From Isoetes taiwanensis (taxonomy: Eukaryota > Streptophyta > Lycopodiopsida > Isoetales > Isoetaceae): DNA of 64,000 nt. Below are positions 36,301 to 47,799 of the stretch, one piece after another. A program made the translations under genes and the position numbers. Each line of letters begins with the position of its first letter. The stretch's first letter is position 1. Below the pieces are notes generated by a model. It made no database searches. It worked only from the letters and a program-made list of their open reading frames with translations, and was not told the origin of the DNA. The stretch is taken from contig JAJEKV010000022.1 in the NCBI GenBank assembly GCA_021234155.1, forward strand, positions 4,669,852-4,733,851, given 5' to 3'.

Positions 36301-37200
36301 ACTATGCATTATGCTAGGCGCTCAAACCCTAGGCGCCCGAAAAGCCGGCCACACATTTTCAATCATAACCGAGATCCGAAGTCCGCTTTAGCCAAAATCA
36401 TGGCGCTGGAAAGCCATCTCGAAGTTCTTCTGTTGGTATGTGATTTGATATGTTTCACTGACTATTTTACATCAGAAACACAGATTTTCGGGCTGCAAAT
36501 TGGGGTCCCAACAAACCCCGGCGCCGGGTGGTGGTGCCCAAACACTTTTGATCATATCCGAGATCAAGAACTCCGCTTTCGCTGAAATTTATTGCGCTGG
36601 AAAGTCATCTCAGATTTCTTCCTAATGGTATGTAATTTTTTATGTTTTCAATAATTTTTCCTCTGCAAAAACTCGAATTTTCTGGCTGCAAATCGAGGGC
36701 TTAAAAACCCTCAAGTGCTCGTGGGTATTGTCCACATATTTCTTATCATATTTGGCGGATTTTAACCCGCTTCAGCTGAAATTTGTTTCGCTGGAAAGCT
36801 CCCCGCTGATCTTTCTGAAGGTATGTGATTTGCATGTCTTTGAATGGTGTTTCCATAGCAAAACACACAGATTTATAGCCTGCACCACCACTTTGTGGTT
36901 CATATTACATTTTGTTCATATCTCTTTCTCTCGCGGACTCCTGGCTTTCATGAAATTTATATCTTTGGAAAGCTCTCTCAGAGTTCTTTCAAAAATATTT
37001 TATGTTGCTAATGTTTAGACAGGATTTCAGAGCAAAAAGAACAGATTTTCAGTGCTGGCTTTAGGGTTTCCATTGTTCGATTTTTCAAAGACTATATACT
37101 TTTCTTCATATCTATTGATTTGCAAACTGCTTTTGGGAGCAATGCATATCATTGGAATTTTGTTCTGTGATGATTATAAAGACATATGGTTTCTAATGCG
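36300..37200 (+). repeat. Degenerate tandem repeat, about 190 bases
   Basis: The phrase GCGCTGGAAAG(C/T)CATCTC is found at 36404 and 36593, with diverged versions at 36787 and 36965 (periods about 189, 194 and 178). Each copy continues with TTCTNNNGGTATGTNATTT and CACAGATTTTCNGGCTGCA-like words. A fifth, weaker copy may follow near 37140. CTG and CAG words are intact here. Confidence 0.75.
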
Positions 37201-37612
37201 ATTTGCTTAAGATCCGAGAGGAGAAAAAAAAACAAGTTTTTGCAACCCGATTTTAAGATCGGATTCGAGAGGGTGTGATACCATCCAATCACCTTGGCTT
37301 AAAGCATTTACATGTCGGAGCCTTGCGACATCTGGCCCCAAGGGGGGAAACCATTGCTTTTTTCATTTCGCATGCCGCCCCCTAGGCGGTGGCGTAGGTT
37401 TGCACTAGAGGTCAGGCTTGATTTATGCACTTGAACACTTTCGCATGTGTGTCCGTAAGGTGAAAGAGCCCCGCGCTGCTTTTGCACTTGGAAGCCCGCA
37501 CCCGCTTCGACATCGCAGCTTTCTCGCACGGCCCCAGAAGGACGAGGTTGTGCATCATCAAAGTGCTTGGAGGCTTTCGCATGCAAGCCCGCCCTCAGAA
37601 GGTGACAACACA
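37201..37612. other. No gene seen
   Basis: GC-rich, with many CGC words (37370-37600). Opposed open frames (minus 37308-37613, plus 37418-37663) cover the same bases and neither has a recognisable motif. Confidence 0.4.
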
Positions 37613-40600
37613 AGGCCTCAAAAAATAAATTACTATATTTTTAACTATTACTATATCATGTAAAAAAACTATGGTATATGTGGTTTTTTATTCATGAAAT
37701 TATTTAATAGCGTAAAACCACACTCAGAGTGGTTTATTGAAATTGATAGTGGTTTATGACATGGTTATCAACATTGTTTATCGCTATAGTGGTTTGTTAA
37801 ACCGCTTTGTGGTTTATGCGGAAGATGTAGCATACTATAGTGGCCATTTGAAACTACTAGTAGTTTGTTAAATATACCGTGTAAATTGTGCATGTTTTGG
37901 GAACTAGTTTTATTACGCCTACGCAATTCCTATGACATGTTTCTTGTTGGCATATTGATTTGTAAATACAATTAATTTATGGCATTGTACATTTTGGTTT
38001 CTAAATTGGTTAAAACATTGGGGTGGGGGTGGGGGGGGGGGAGCAAGTGGTGTGCAAGTTGGATCACATTAATGCCTTTGAGTTCCGAGTCAATAGTAAA
38101 AACATAACTCCAATGGCACCTTGAAATCCATGAGCCATGTTTTGGCTCCGTATCATGGTTAACCAATTCTAGATAAGCAGCGCATTGGCATTCAAGTTTT
38201 TTGAAATAAATATAAGTCAAAAAATTTGAAACGGAGATATTTTAGTTGCCTAGGTGAGAAACAAAAGGCTTGCCTAATAAGACGAGATGGCAAAAATATA
38301 TCACATTTTCAAAAACGGCAATTCTTTAGCGTTAGGGTTAGGGTAGGCATTTCAAGGCGGCAAAGATTCAGATGCATTCGGGATACAACACAGTGAACAG
38401 TAGATCCCCATCCTGTTTAGTACTGAAGCTGAAGGAAACAATGTAGCAGATGGATTTTCGGCCAGCCATTCCAAGATGGCCCTCCTCGCGCATTCCTTCT
38501 CTATGCTCTTCGCCCCGATGAAGTAAGTAAGATTATATTTCGGCTTTGTGGTTTTAATGTATGCTCTGCTCAGATATGGTTGCATGCAGCTCGCCAAGTT
38601 GGAGGAGTTTGAGTGTTTGTTTCCGACCATCAGGGGGGAGAAAAGGCAGGACTTGGACATGAAAAGTTATGCGAGCTTGTTATGGCAGCGGTTAGACCAC
38701 CTTACGAAATTTAGAGTGGATTCGTATGGCAATGTTCTCTTTTGGAATGCAGATCCTGCAGGCCCTCTTGCTTGGGAGGTTTGCCACTGGTTTCCTTATT
38801 CAAGTATGTTGATAGGCCAAATTTTATAGCAGTTTGGAACTTCGCGCCCCATTAACACACCTATTGTTATTCAGGAGGGAGAGAAACCGTTTTCAACAAT
38901 TTGAGAATAGTTCATTGGCAAGTTGCAGTAGTGAAAATGAAAAACTTGGAGTTTCTTATGCCGTGGTGGGATCTGCAGCTAGGCGTGTCTGTCAGCTTCT
39001 TTATCTCGGCTCTCGTATCAAAGATTGAGGATTTCAGGTGATTAATCTTTCATCGGTCTAATAATTAAATTTAGCTGAAGTCTATGCACAATTGTGCTTC
39101 AGATTCAACAAGGAACATATGAGTTCTGAGCGGATCAGTTTAGAAACAAAAATAAAATGTTTATTAACATCCATAAACAAACTTTCTGTTGTAAATTGCA
39201 GACAAAGATGTCGCTCCTTTTTTTTCTCAGGAGATGAAGATGCTTGCTTGGTCAACGAGGAGCATAAGTGGCCTCAACAATTTATTGAAAAACGCTTTTG
39301 CCCAGCTGCTGCAATAGTTCGAATGCAGAAAGAAGATGAACAAGCTTTGGACTTGAATGCTTTAAGCCATTCAAGCTCTTCCAAATTTGCATCCCCAGGT
39401 ATGGATGAGTTTATATGCAAAACACTTCCATTGTGGAGCTTTCTGAAGGCATCTGTCATTTTGTCAAAGCTCCGGATTTCCCAGATGGAATTTTTGTAAT
39501 CATCGGTGTTACAATTGTAGCCAGCCAGATACATTGCTAGGGGCTTGCAGCTTCAGTTTATTCTCATACAACATAAATGGGTTCTTTTGTCGTTCTTTTT
39601 TCTGATTGCAGATGCAACATCTTATACAGGCAGGTTTGTGTTGCTTTTTAAGTGTTTGAAAGATGCGTTTTGTTGAGTTGGAGTACGAGTAATTTACAAC
39701 TCACACTTGGTGGAAAAATAAAAAGGAAACGAGTATGTTTTGAATCTGAAACTGCAAGTGTGAGAACTCCAGTACGCAAGTTCTGGACTGTATCAATTTT
39801 TATTATTTTTTGTTTTGGTTTTACACTGAATTTATTTGTTTTGTCAATTTTCAGACACATGGCTCCGATTCTAAAAGAACATCCACAGGTATTTTTCATT
39901 TTCCATTTACTTTGTCCTAAAATCTTAGCTGGACTTGAATGGTGTTGATGCAAAAAAGAATCTGCAAAAAGAAACACGATTGCAGACTGATTTTGAGTTC
40001 GAAAAGAAGTTCAGTTGGTGCTCTCATTTTTTTGTTACCATGGAGGGGCAAGATATGATTGGTTATCTGTTTTAAGTGATCGGTGTGCCGAAGCTTTATC
40101 AAATCACTCCATCTATGCCATATAAATCTACAAGCCAATTTTTGATCAATTCGGCATGTTCTGACATCGCAGACCAGGTAGCCTAAACCATCATTCTTGT
40201 TATCTTTCTGTTTGACCAGCATTTTTCACATATAATCGTAGCACTTATTCTGAAAGCAGGAATGAAAAAAGGCATTTGAATATAAAGCATGGAGCTAAAG
40301 CTAATATTGGATAATGCACGTACCCAAATATTATAAATATACAATATTTTACATATTGTAGGCATTTGATAAAGATTGTGCAGTTCCAGATGTGTTGAGA
40401 TTGATTAGTGAATATTAACTTTATTCAGATTCCTTTTCTGGTGCCTACGGAATTATGAGGATTCCCTTCTTACTGTAGGGAAAAAAACTGCGACAAAGGA
40501 AAGGATGGACTCATTTCTGGAAGAACGTTGATTTTGGCATCAGGACGCCACAAGAAGCTATCAAAGGTATGCCTTGCCTAAGTAATGCCTTGCCTAAGTA

Positions 40601-41815
40601 ATGCGTACAGTCTCATGAATCCGTCCTTGAAGGTGTAATCATTATTCATATGACATTTTTCATTTGTCATTTGTACCTTATAGGTAATAATTGATAATGG
40701 AATTTCAATAAAGATATTTAATTTAGGCTGGGTCTTTTTTTGGCAGGGAACAAAATGGACCTGTGTTTGTCACCAAAATTGCATGCAAAATGCCTCATGA
40801 ATGCATGGGCATCTTCACATATCGCAAAATATTGCAAGACAAATGTGAATTCTCAATAAGTGGAAAGGAGGATGGCATTATTGAAAGTCTGCATACAGCT
40901 GCCGGAGTTTGTTTAGCAGGTAAAAATATTAGCTGAAAATCTTCGTGCTTGAAAAGCCACCAGTCATTATCTCCACCCAGAAGTCAATTGTAAGTATTGT
41001 AAGTAATGCTAGCCATAAGTAATGCTAGCCGTAGCCTGAGGAAGAATTGGAAATACTCGGGTTCAAATCCCTGGGCCTTTAGATCGACATGCATAGATTG
41101 TTAATAATGGTTTGCAAAATATTCCACATTACTTTTTGTTCCATGTTACTTTTAAACACATATTTTGAATGTTTCATAAAAACTCGCATATAATTTCAGT
41201 ATAACACGGGAACGTTCAACAAACATTTAATCATATGTTGTATGAACCAATACCAATTTGAGTGCCGATTAGTGGAACAAAGCATCAATAATTTTCAAAT
41301 TGAGTATATCCTACTTTATAAAAAAAACCAATACCAATTGCATTGTCCAAATACACCATTGCTTTTATCTTTATCCTTACTATCTTGACGACAAAACCAG
41401 TAATATTTGCCATTACTTTTCCTTTCCAATTATGGTTGTCTTTACTAGCAATTACCTAAGATTTTGTAACAAGAAGTTCAAACATTTCTTGTGTGGTTCA
41501 TATGAAAAATAGTAGACAGCTCCATAAAAAACCACACTAAATTGCACAAAAACTAAAGCAAAAATTATTAGTGGTTTATGACTCCCCATACCTAAAACAT
41601 AGCAATAAACCAAATAAACAAACTACCATAAAGAACTGCGTGATGGAGAACTATAATAATAAACGCCAAGATAACAAAATATATGTAAGAACCATATTGT
41701 GTAACTAGTAGTGGTTATTCAACACATTAACCCACTTAGTGATATTAATTTATTATAGTAGTTTTATGTAAAATTATTGTGAAAAAACTGATAACAATTT
41801 TTTTTTGGGGGCCTC
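37613..41815. mobile_element. Possible Pack-type element carrying a gene fragment
   Basis: The ends are imperfect inverted repeats: GGCCTCAAAAAATAAATTAC at 37613 and, reverse-complemented, GGCCCCCAAAAAAAAATTGT at 41815. Both subterminal regions (37680-37880 and 41515-41770) are AT-rich and dense in AGTGGTTTAT and AACCAC words. Between them lies a multi-exon gene fragment without its 3' end. This is what a Mutator-like Pack element would look like, but no target-site duplication is clear and no transposase is present. The alternative is an ordinary truncated gene with chance similarity at the edges. Confidence 0.4.
38476..40919 (+). pseudogene. Plant HNH-nuclease-like gene fragment
   Basis: Exons inferred from GT/AG sites and frame: 38476-38522 (starting MALLAHSFSM), 38574-38803, 38875-39037, 39202-39398, perhaps 39612-39633 and 39855-39888, then 40479-40566 and 40747-40919. 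The first four join in frame. They read GPLAWEVCHWFPYSRGRETV (across the 38803/38875 junction), NNLRIVHWQV, LEFLMPWWDLQLGVSV and later WPQQFIEK. This resembles an uncharacterised plant protein family with an HNH-like W-E-V-D-H-W-F-P-x-S-R-G box. The Asp before His is Cys here, so nuclease activity is doubtful. The last exon reads well in one frame (FTYRKILQDKCEFSISGKED), but linking it to exon 40479-40566 in phase puts a TGA in that exon. No 3' end follows. Likely a pseudogene or captured fragment; family memory, not a search. Confidence 0.65.
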
Positions 41816-43519
41816 AGTGCAACCTATTCATAGCAACTCCAAAGGATAGAAGAGCCTGACGAGCCCCCCAAGGCCCCTTCATCCAACCCCACATATATGC
41901 ATGTGGATGGTGCCGATATGCGCCCCTACCTAGCGCAGACATGGCAAAGAAAACTTCTATTGGGAGAGTACATAGATGCCATCCCCAATCGCAGCCGATG
42001 ACACCGCAAAATTGACAGTGTGCACACCGAAAAGAGAAGCGCAAAGTCTCGCGGCAACAAGCATAGCTCTACAGTGCATATGACGATGAGCGGTCGCATC
42101 CGCATTTCACCACCACCAAACCAGTTGTTGAGGAGCACCGAAACAGTTCAAGCAATGGCAGAGGGCAACAGAGTTCTAATTGCTTGCTTGGCAGAGGAAA
42201 TGCGTGCCTCCGCACCCAAATTGCTCAAGAGGCACCGGGTTATCAAAAAACAACAAGAGCCCAAAGATGGAGACCAAAGACAAAGACTGGAAGATGGCCT
42301 TCCTAGTGCACTCGAAGGCGTAAGGATAAGAAGAGTCTTGTCGACATGCAGTTCAAGATAGATTCCTTTGTACACCGCCATGGAAACCATGACACAGACA
42401 AGCAACGGTTGAGCAGAGACAATGGTAACCATCTCCCGCCTTCGGGATCGTGAGGTCGAGGAGGTCACATCGCGGATGCAAAAAGTCCGTGTCGCTTTTG
42501 AAGAGAGCCACCACAATTGAGAGCCCTTCAAAGTAGGGTCGAGGACACAAGAAGTGGCCTCATCTCGCAATGAACCCTACGCGGGACTCTCCGCTATGTA
42601 AATCGGAGCATAGCCCGCCCCAAGATCGTAAGATGCGTGAGCCGAGGGCAGCCATTGCTGAACGAGGCAAGGGCTCAATGCGATGCTCATGAGCAATTGC
42701 AACGGTGCATGGAATTGACAAGGCAAAGAATACTTTCAGCAGAGCTAAGCTCCCTGGGCCAGAAGGAGAGACCACTATACCTCGCCACGGCAGCCCCACC
42801 GCCCCAAGAGTCTCGCAAGGCACGCCTGTGGCCGCCTACCACCGCACCCCAAGCCGCCCCATGCCACCCCGGCCCCCAACGTGAAGCCACACCTATGCCC
42901 CGCCGACAAAAACAACTCCCCGTTGTTCTAGGCGTGATTGACCCAACAAATGAGAGAGCTCCGTGAGCCGAGGCGAGAAGCCACAATGTGGTGGTACGTG
43001 GCCCCCATTTAAGAGGCGGGGGAGGACCTCATTAACCGCTCCAAATGTTGATTCTGCTCGAATGACATTCCCCATGCCGGGAACATTATTAGGGCGAGAC
43101 GCCATGGCGCCCAAAGACCCGCATCGGGCCTACTGGGTGGTCACGCTCACGCATCGAGATGCGCAGTGGAAGCAAACATCCCCGGGCCAGATAGCCAGCC
43201 TAAAGGGAACTGCCCTCAGATGTTGATCGAGACCCCACTCGCCCAACAAGAAGACCGCAGTACGAAGTTGGCTAAAGTTAAAAGCATTCGCAGACGGGGA
43301 GCCGCAGGATCGATTCGGCAAGATGCAAATTTTCAGACCGGGTCGTCGCTAATTAATCTTTGCTAACCCTCCAAGAGCCTGCCAGCCATCGCCACCGCAT
43401 AGCCGCGATGCCCTCGCCAAGTTGCTCCCACCTTCGCTACCGCGATATCTCAGGTCGCTTCCACTTCCACCCTTTCTCACGCTTACATCTCCACCGCCAC
43501 CCCGCTAACAAAATAGAAT

Positions 43520-44330
43520 TGTGCCTCCGCATGGTCTCCTAGAATTGCCCGGGGTTCCCATGGCGTAAGGGAGATAGTCTCAACTCCGGCTTGCCGCAGA
43601 CATGGATCTCATCTTCCCTCATGGAAACATGGGAACATGCAGACACACGTGATACCCGGGACTTGCCGATACCGAAGACTACTCAATCTTCAATGATTGC
43701 ACAGAAAGCTGGGGCATGGGGGTTGCCTCGCTACTACCGAACAACCTTGGCACAATCAATCTCCTTTGTTCAAGACAGATATAGCACAACCGTACCTGTG
43801 GGTGCGTGGTGCAAACCGGCAGAAAGGCACTTCTTTTTGTGGTACCGCTACTTTCCACATGCGTAGCAACTTTTTTCACACCCACTGAATGTGGATAGGT
43901 CGACCCCTATGTCAATCTATATGATGACATACAAAGAAGATAAGCAGCCATGCAAGCAGTCATACTCCTTGAGACTTCAATGCGCCGCACCGGGTAGAAC
44001 AACCCATGAGATTTGATCCCTTGATCGATGATATATTGCAGCTTGCATCCCCGCAGAAGGAGCTTGGCCACCACATCGATGACAATCAAGTCACGCTATG
44101 ATCGACAGCTTGCTTTTGCTCGGCAAAGATCTTTGACCCGTAACTGCAATGGACTAGCACAGTGGCCTTCCACCCGCAAGAGCACTTGTAGGGTGAAAAC
44201 CAGGGGGCGGATCTAGTGTGGTGGACTATGTGCCGGTGCCCGAGCAAGATATGCATGTCGCCAAGCACTTTCGTGTGGGAACAACTAATAGGGATGAAGA
44301 GATCGACTCGCACTTCACTTACCACTTTAC
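43520..44330 (+). pseudogene. LINE endonuclease domain remnant
   Basis: The plus-strand frames give S-(stop)-NCPGFPW near 43530-43560, resembling the S-W-N-x-R-G-F start of apurinic-type LINE endonucleases. About 20 codons later METWEHADTR (43619-43650) matches the Q-E-T catalytic region. GAWCKPAERH follows near 43808-43838 where family members have strand-core sequence. Several frame changes are needed to read on. It would nick target DNA in an active element; this copy cannot. Confidence 0.6.
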
Positions 44331-44574
44331 TTGAAGTTGGCTTGGCAGTTGTGCTAACCCCCAAAGGCAACAACTCCTCACATGCCTCACCAAGGATTGA
44401 AACATGCAGGGCTTATGCCCGTGATGCTTATAGATGACCCGGCAGAAATTTTGCAATATCCTACACTAGAGCAAATGTGATAGGACGGCCGACCGATGTG
44501 CTTAGGACTCCGGCAGAGGTGCTTTGGGATAAGTCACCGCGACGGACCTCCGTGAACACAACCTTCCCACGTAA

Positions 44575-46080
44575 TCAATGGTTTGATGCAGAGTGCAAGG
44601 AACACAAACGCCGGGCTCCGCCAAGTCACGCACCGCTTTACGCCCACATGTACGACAAGATCATCGATCTTCCTTAAAGCTAAGAAAGCCGTGTACATTG
44701 CAACAAGATCAAAGGGAAATGTTTTACCTCCTGAACGCCATCCCGTGACCTTCCGCAAAGGGTTCTTAGAAAGCCGCGACATTCACATGAATATCACTCC
44801 CGAAAGCAAAGGAGACAATACTTGCAACAGCCTATATGACCCTCGTGGTGCACATGCAAGATTACCCTTGCAAGAAGGCCCAAGATCGAAATCACAGATT
44901 CGGACGCGGAACAAGGCTTGCAAAATACCTTGCCAATGGGAAAGCCCCGTGACTTGGATGGTATGCGTGTGCGTAATTGCTTAAGTGGGCAGGGCCGCCC
45001 ATAATACCGATGACCGCCTTTGTTCAACAAGGCATTACATGAAGGTTTTCCTCACGCAAAGGGACCAATAGCGTAATTGTTCCCATATATAAGACAAAGA
45101 CCCACACCGCCACCAATTATCGAACAATCATGGTCAATTCTGTTTGCAAAATTGCTTGCCGGGATTCTCGAAAGCAGAGTTGACGGGTCGGGCAGAGGCG
45201 CCAGAGGTGCGGCCCTCACCCAGGCAGATTCGTGACCCCTAAGACTCAACCATTGACCACATCTTCATGTTGCGAACTCGATTGAAGACAACAGAACCGC
45301 CGATCTATATTGTTGCTTTGTGGATTTTATGGGCGCTTGACACCGCGGCTCTGAAAAACTATGGGCAAGACTGCAAAATACCGGGGGTTCCCGTGAGATT
45401 TGCGTAATGCGCATGGTACAAAGCTATAATGAAAAGATGCTCGGTCGGTTGCAGCAGAAAGCCAACCATTTGATAGCAAAGATCGGGGTTCGCCAGGATG
45501 CCCTCTCCCCAACATTGTTTGGGCTTTACATTGATCAATTAGAGAGCCGGGCTGTCGATAATGGGGGCTTATGGAGCTCACCTTCTATCGATCATCGACA
45601 AGCTTAATATATGTTGATGATGTGGACCTCCTAGCTTACACACCAGCAGACATGCAACGACGCCTCGATGCCCCGACACATTCTCGCCAAGCGACCGATA
45701 TGCGCCAACCCCGCCAAGACTAAGGTGGTTTTCATATCATCTTCACGCCACCGAGGGTCCCTCCTTCCGCCATCGAGGCCAAAATGTGGAAGTTGCATCC
45801 ACATACAAATATTTGGGAGTGGAGTTTCCTTCTACTATGCACCGGACACATCCATACGGGCCACGAAGTGACGGCAGTCGGAAGGCACTATATGCAATGC
45901 AAAACAATAGTCATAGAGCTGAGTTGTATGATTGGGCCCATCACCATGCCTGCTCAAGGTCTTAGTGGAGCCCCGCCCTTTATACCTGGTGGAAGTATGG
46001 GGCCCAAGAGTATCACTTGCTACTTGAATCACTTGGAGCAGTCCGTAAAGCCTTCTTAGTACGAAAGCACTAGGGGTGAA
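44575..46080 (+). pseudogene. LINE reverse transcriptase remnant
   Basis: The section begins with NQWFDAECKEHKRR (44573-44615), the usual linker between LINE endonuclease and reverse transcriptase. Later, GVRQDALSPTLFGLYIDQLE (45487-45546) matches the conserved V-R-Q-G-C-x-L-S-P-T-L-F-G-L-Y-I box, with the G-C pair altered. The catalytic YVDD lies in LIYVDDVDLLAYTPADMQRR (45604-45665). VASTYKYLGVEF follows near 45795-45830 as the thumb-side motif. Frame changes separate the boxes. This order is diagnostic of a LINE. Confidence 0.82.
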
Positions 46081-46985
46081 GTCCACAACCCCATATCAAA
46101 TTCTACCGCAGAGATGTGATTCTTGCCTCTTCGTGAGGGCGCCCCTTGATCGCCACATTGTCTATTTTCTAAGGTGGTCAATATGGACGATGCTCGCCTC
46201 CCTAAACTAGCTTATATCATGGTATGGAGCCGCAGCTACCAAGGCCCGGGCCGAGGGAAAAGAGAGCTCAATGGTTGGCTAGATGGAATGTGCAGAGCAC
46301 GTGCATACATGTGCAAACAGAGGCGATCGCCATAGCTTGAGGCAATATCTTGACGATTGCTTCCTCAAAGAAGCTTTGGGATGCCAATGCCCTTGAACAG
46401 TCAAGACAAAGACACTACCAAAGGCCACATAAATCCCACATTGAACGAGGCCCGCAATGCTACCCCGCACTCCACTTGCCCATGAAAAGGCGCGCACTCA
46501 TTGCCTCCATTCGCATTGTGGGCACATCATCTTCGAATTGAGACAAAGTGATGGATTGGTGAGCCACGCCAGACAGTGCTCACCAATGCCGCCAAATGGG
46601 AGTCATTGAGGATGAATCTCATACTTTTCAAAGTTGCCCAAAGATATGATCAAATTCGACACGATATGTCGAGCTGGTCGCCCCCACAGCCGCTACATGT
46701 GACATTGAGCACGATCCGCACGGGTGCCGGATCATATCTTCGTAAGGTTATGGACATGCGAGATCGCCTATGTCCCTCGCACACACTTGACATGTATATA
46801 AACATTGATGTATGCTTGTACAGCTTTGATTAAAGATTCTTATTATCGCCACGGGTTTTTCCTCTAAACCCCTTCTGGGCTGGGGTTTTTAACCCGACAA
46901 GAATAAGTTTGTCAAGGCCCTTATGGGTCCCATAGGCCGATTGGCCTCAAGGGATCTATAAAAATCATTCTCATTCTCATTCTCT

Positions 46986-47145
46986 TTAAATATGATTTTT
47001 AAAGCCCAAATGCTTCTAAATTTTACAAATTGATCTGATTCTTTAGTCCGAACGCCAGAAAACCAATTAACATTGCCATATTGCATTGAATAAACATAAT
47101 GATAACCTCTTCCATATATGTCCAAAGAAATAAATTAAACTACCA
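46986..47145 (-). mobile_element. Copia-derivative leader fragment
   Basis: The segment from TTTAAATATGATTTTTAAAGCCC to AAATAAATTAAAC matches the leader of the copia derivative (for example 33930-34080 and 31495-31651). It lies exactly between the LINE tail (ending 46985) and the CACTA-like terminus (47150), so both elements inserted into or beside it. Confidence 0.75.
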
Positions 47146-47164
47146 TATACACAACAAGAAAAGG

Positions 47165-47330
47165 CCATTTAGCGACGCCAATAGCGACGTCGTCATGACG
47201 CCCCGACGGCTGCCGCCGCCGACGCCGCCGCAGACGTCGTTATAGACATCGCCGATGCGACGCGGCGGCCGCGATGCGACGCTGGTCGGCGCCGCCAGAC
47301 GCCGCGCAGACGCCGCATGGCACGCGGACG
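47165..47330. repeat. Left subterminal GCGACG-rich block
   Basis: GCGACG, GACGCC and CGTCG words are packed at a few-base spacing next to the left terminus. Such blocks are the usual binding sites for the element's own accessory protein in CACTA transposons. GC content is far above that of the flanks. Confidence 0.7.
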
Positions 47331-47439
47331 TGAAATATACATGGGAATATACACGGAATATACACGCGGAATATACACGGGAACATCACCAAAATCCACG
47401 CTGCAGCCGTGGAAAGCCACGCGGTATACGCCGACATGC

Positions 47440-47790
47440 GACGTGACACGGAAAATGTATATGTGGAAAATTCAAAAATCCACAGAAAAGCCAATGAGCA
47501 AAAAAAAAAAAACGCGGATACGCCGCATGCGACGCGAAGGGGAAAAAAAAAAAAAAAAAATAAAATATTTATAGAAAAAGCCACGTGGCAAAAAAAAAAA
47601 AAAGCTGATGGATACGCCGCATGCGACGGAAGGGGAAAAAAAAAAAAAAAAAAAAAAAAATAAAAATATATTTATATAAAAATATTTTAAATAATCACAA
47701 AAGTGTTTTTTATATTCATATTTTTAAATAGTCACAAAATTATTTTTATATTTATATTTTTAAATAATCACAAAAGTGAATTGTATTTAT
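47440..47790 (+). repeat. Poly-A and AT-rich low-complexity tract
   Basis: Runs of A (47499-47510, 47545-47561, 47592-47604 and 47635-47660) are interleaved with GATACGCCGCATGCGACG and GCCACGTGGC-like words. AAATAATCACAAAAGTG then repeats three times (47690-47810, spacing about 50). Homopolymer lengths are unreliable. Confidence 0.7.
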
Positions 47791-47799
47791 ATTTTTTTA

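Larger units (their letters stand above)
41816..46985 (+). mobile_element. Decayed LINE (non-LTR retrotransposon)
   Basis: An endonuclease remnant (43.5-44.3 kb), a reverse transcriptase (44.6-46.1 kb) and a C-terminal region (46.4-46.7 kb) follow one another on the plus strand. The element ends in a hexanucleotide tail, (CATTCT)n, at 46967-46985. The same 3' end occurs on the minus strand at 22770-23343, which fixes the terminus. The region 41.8-43.5 kb would be the 5' UTR and ORF1, with GC-rich weak frames such as 42020-42361. Microsatellite tails and the wording of the reverse transcriptase point to an RTE-like clade, but this is not proven. Frames are broken throughout. Confidence 0.8.
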
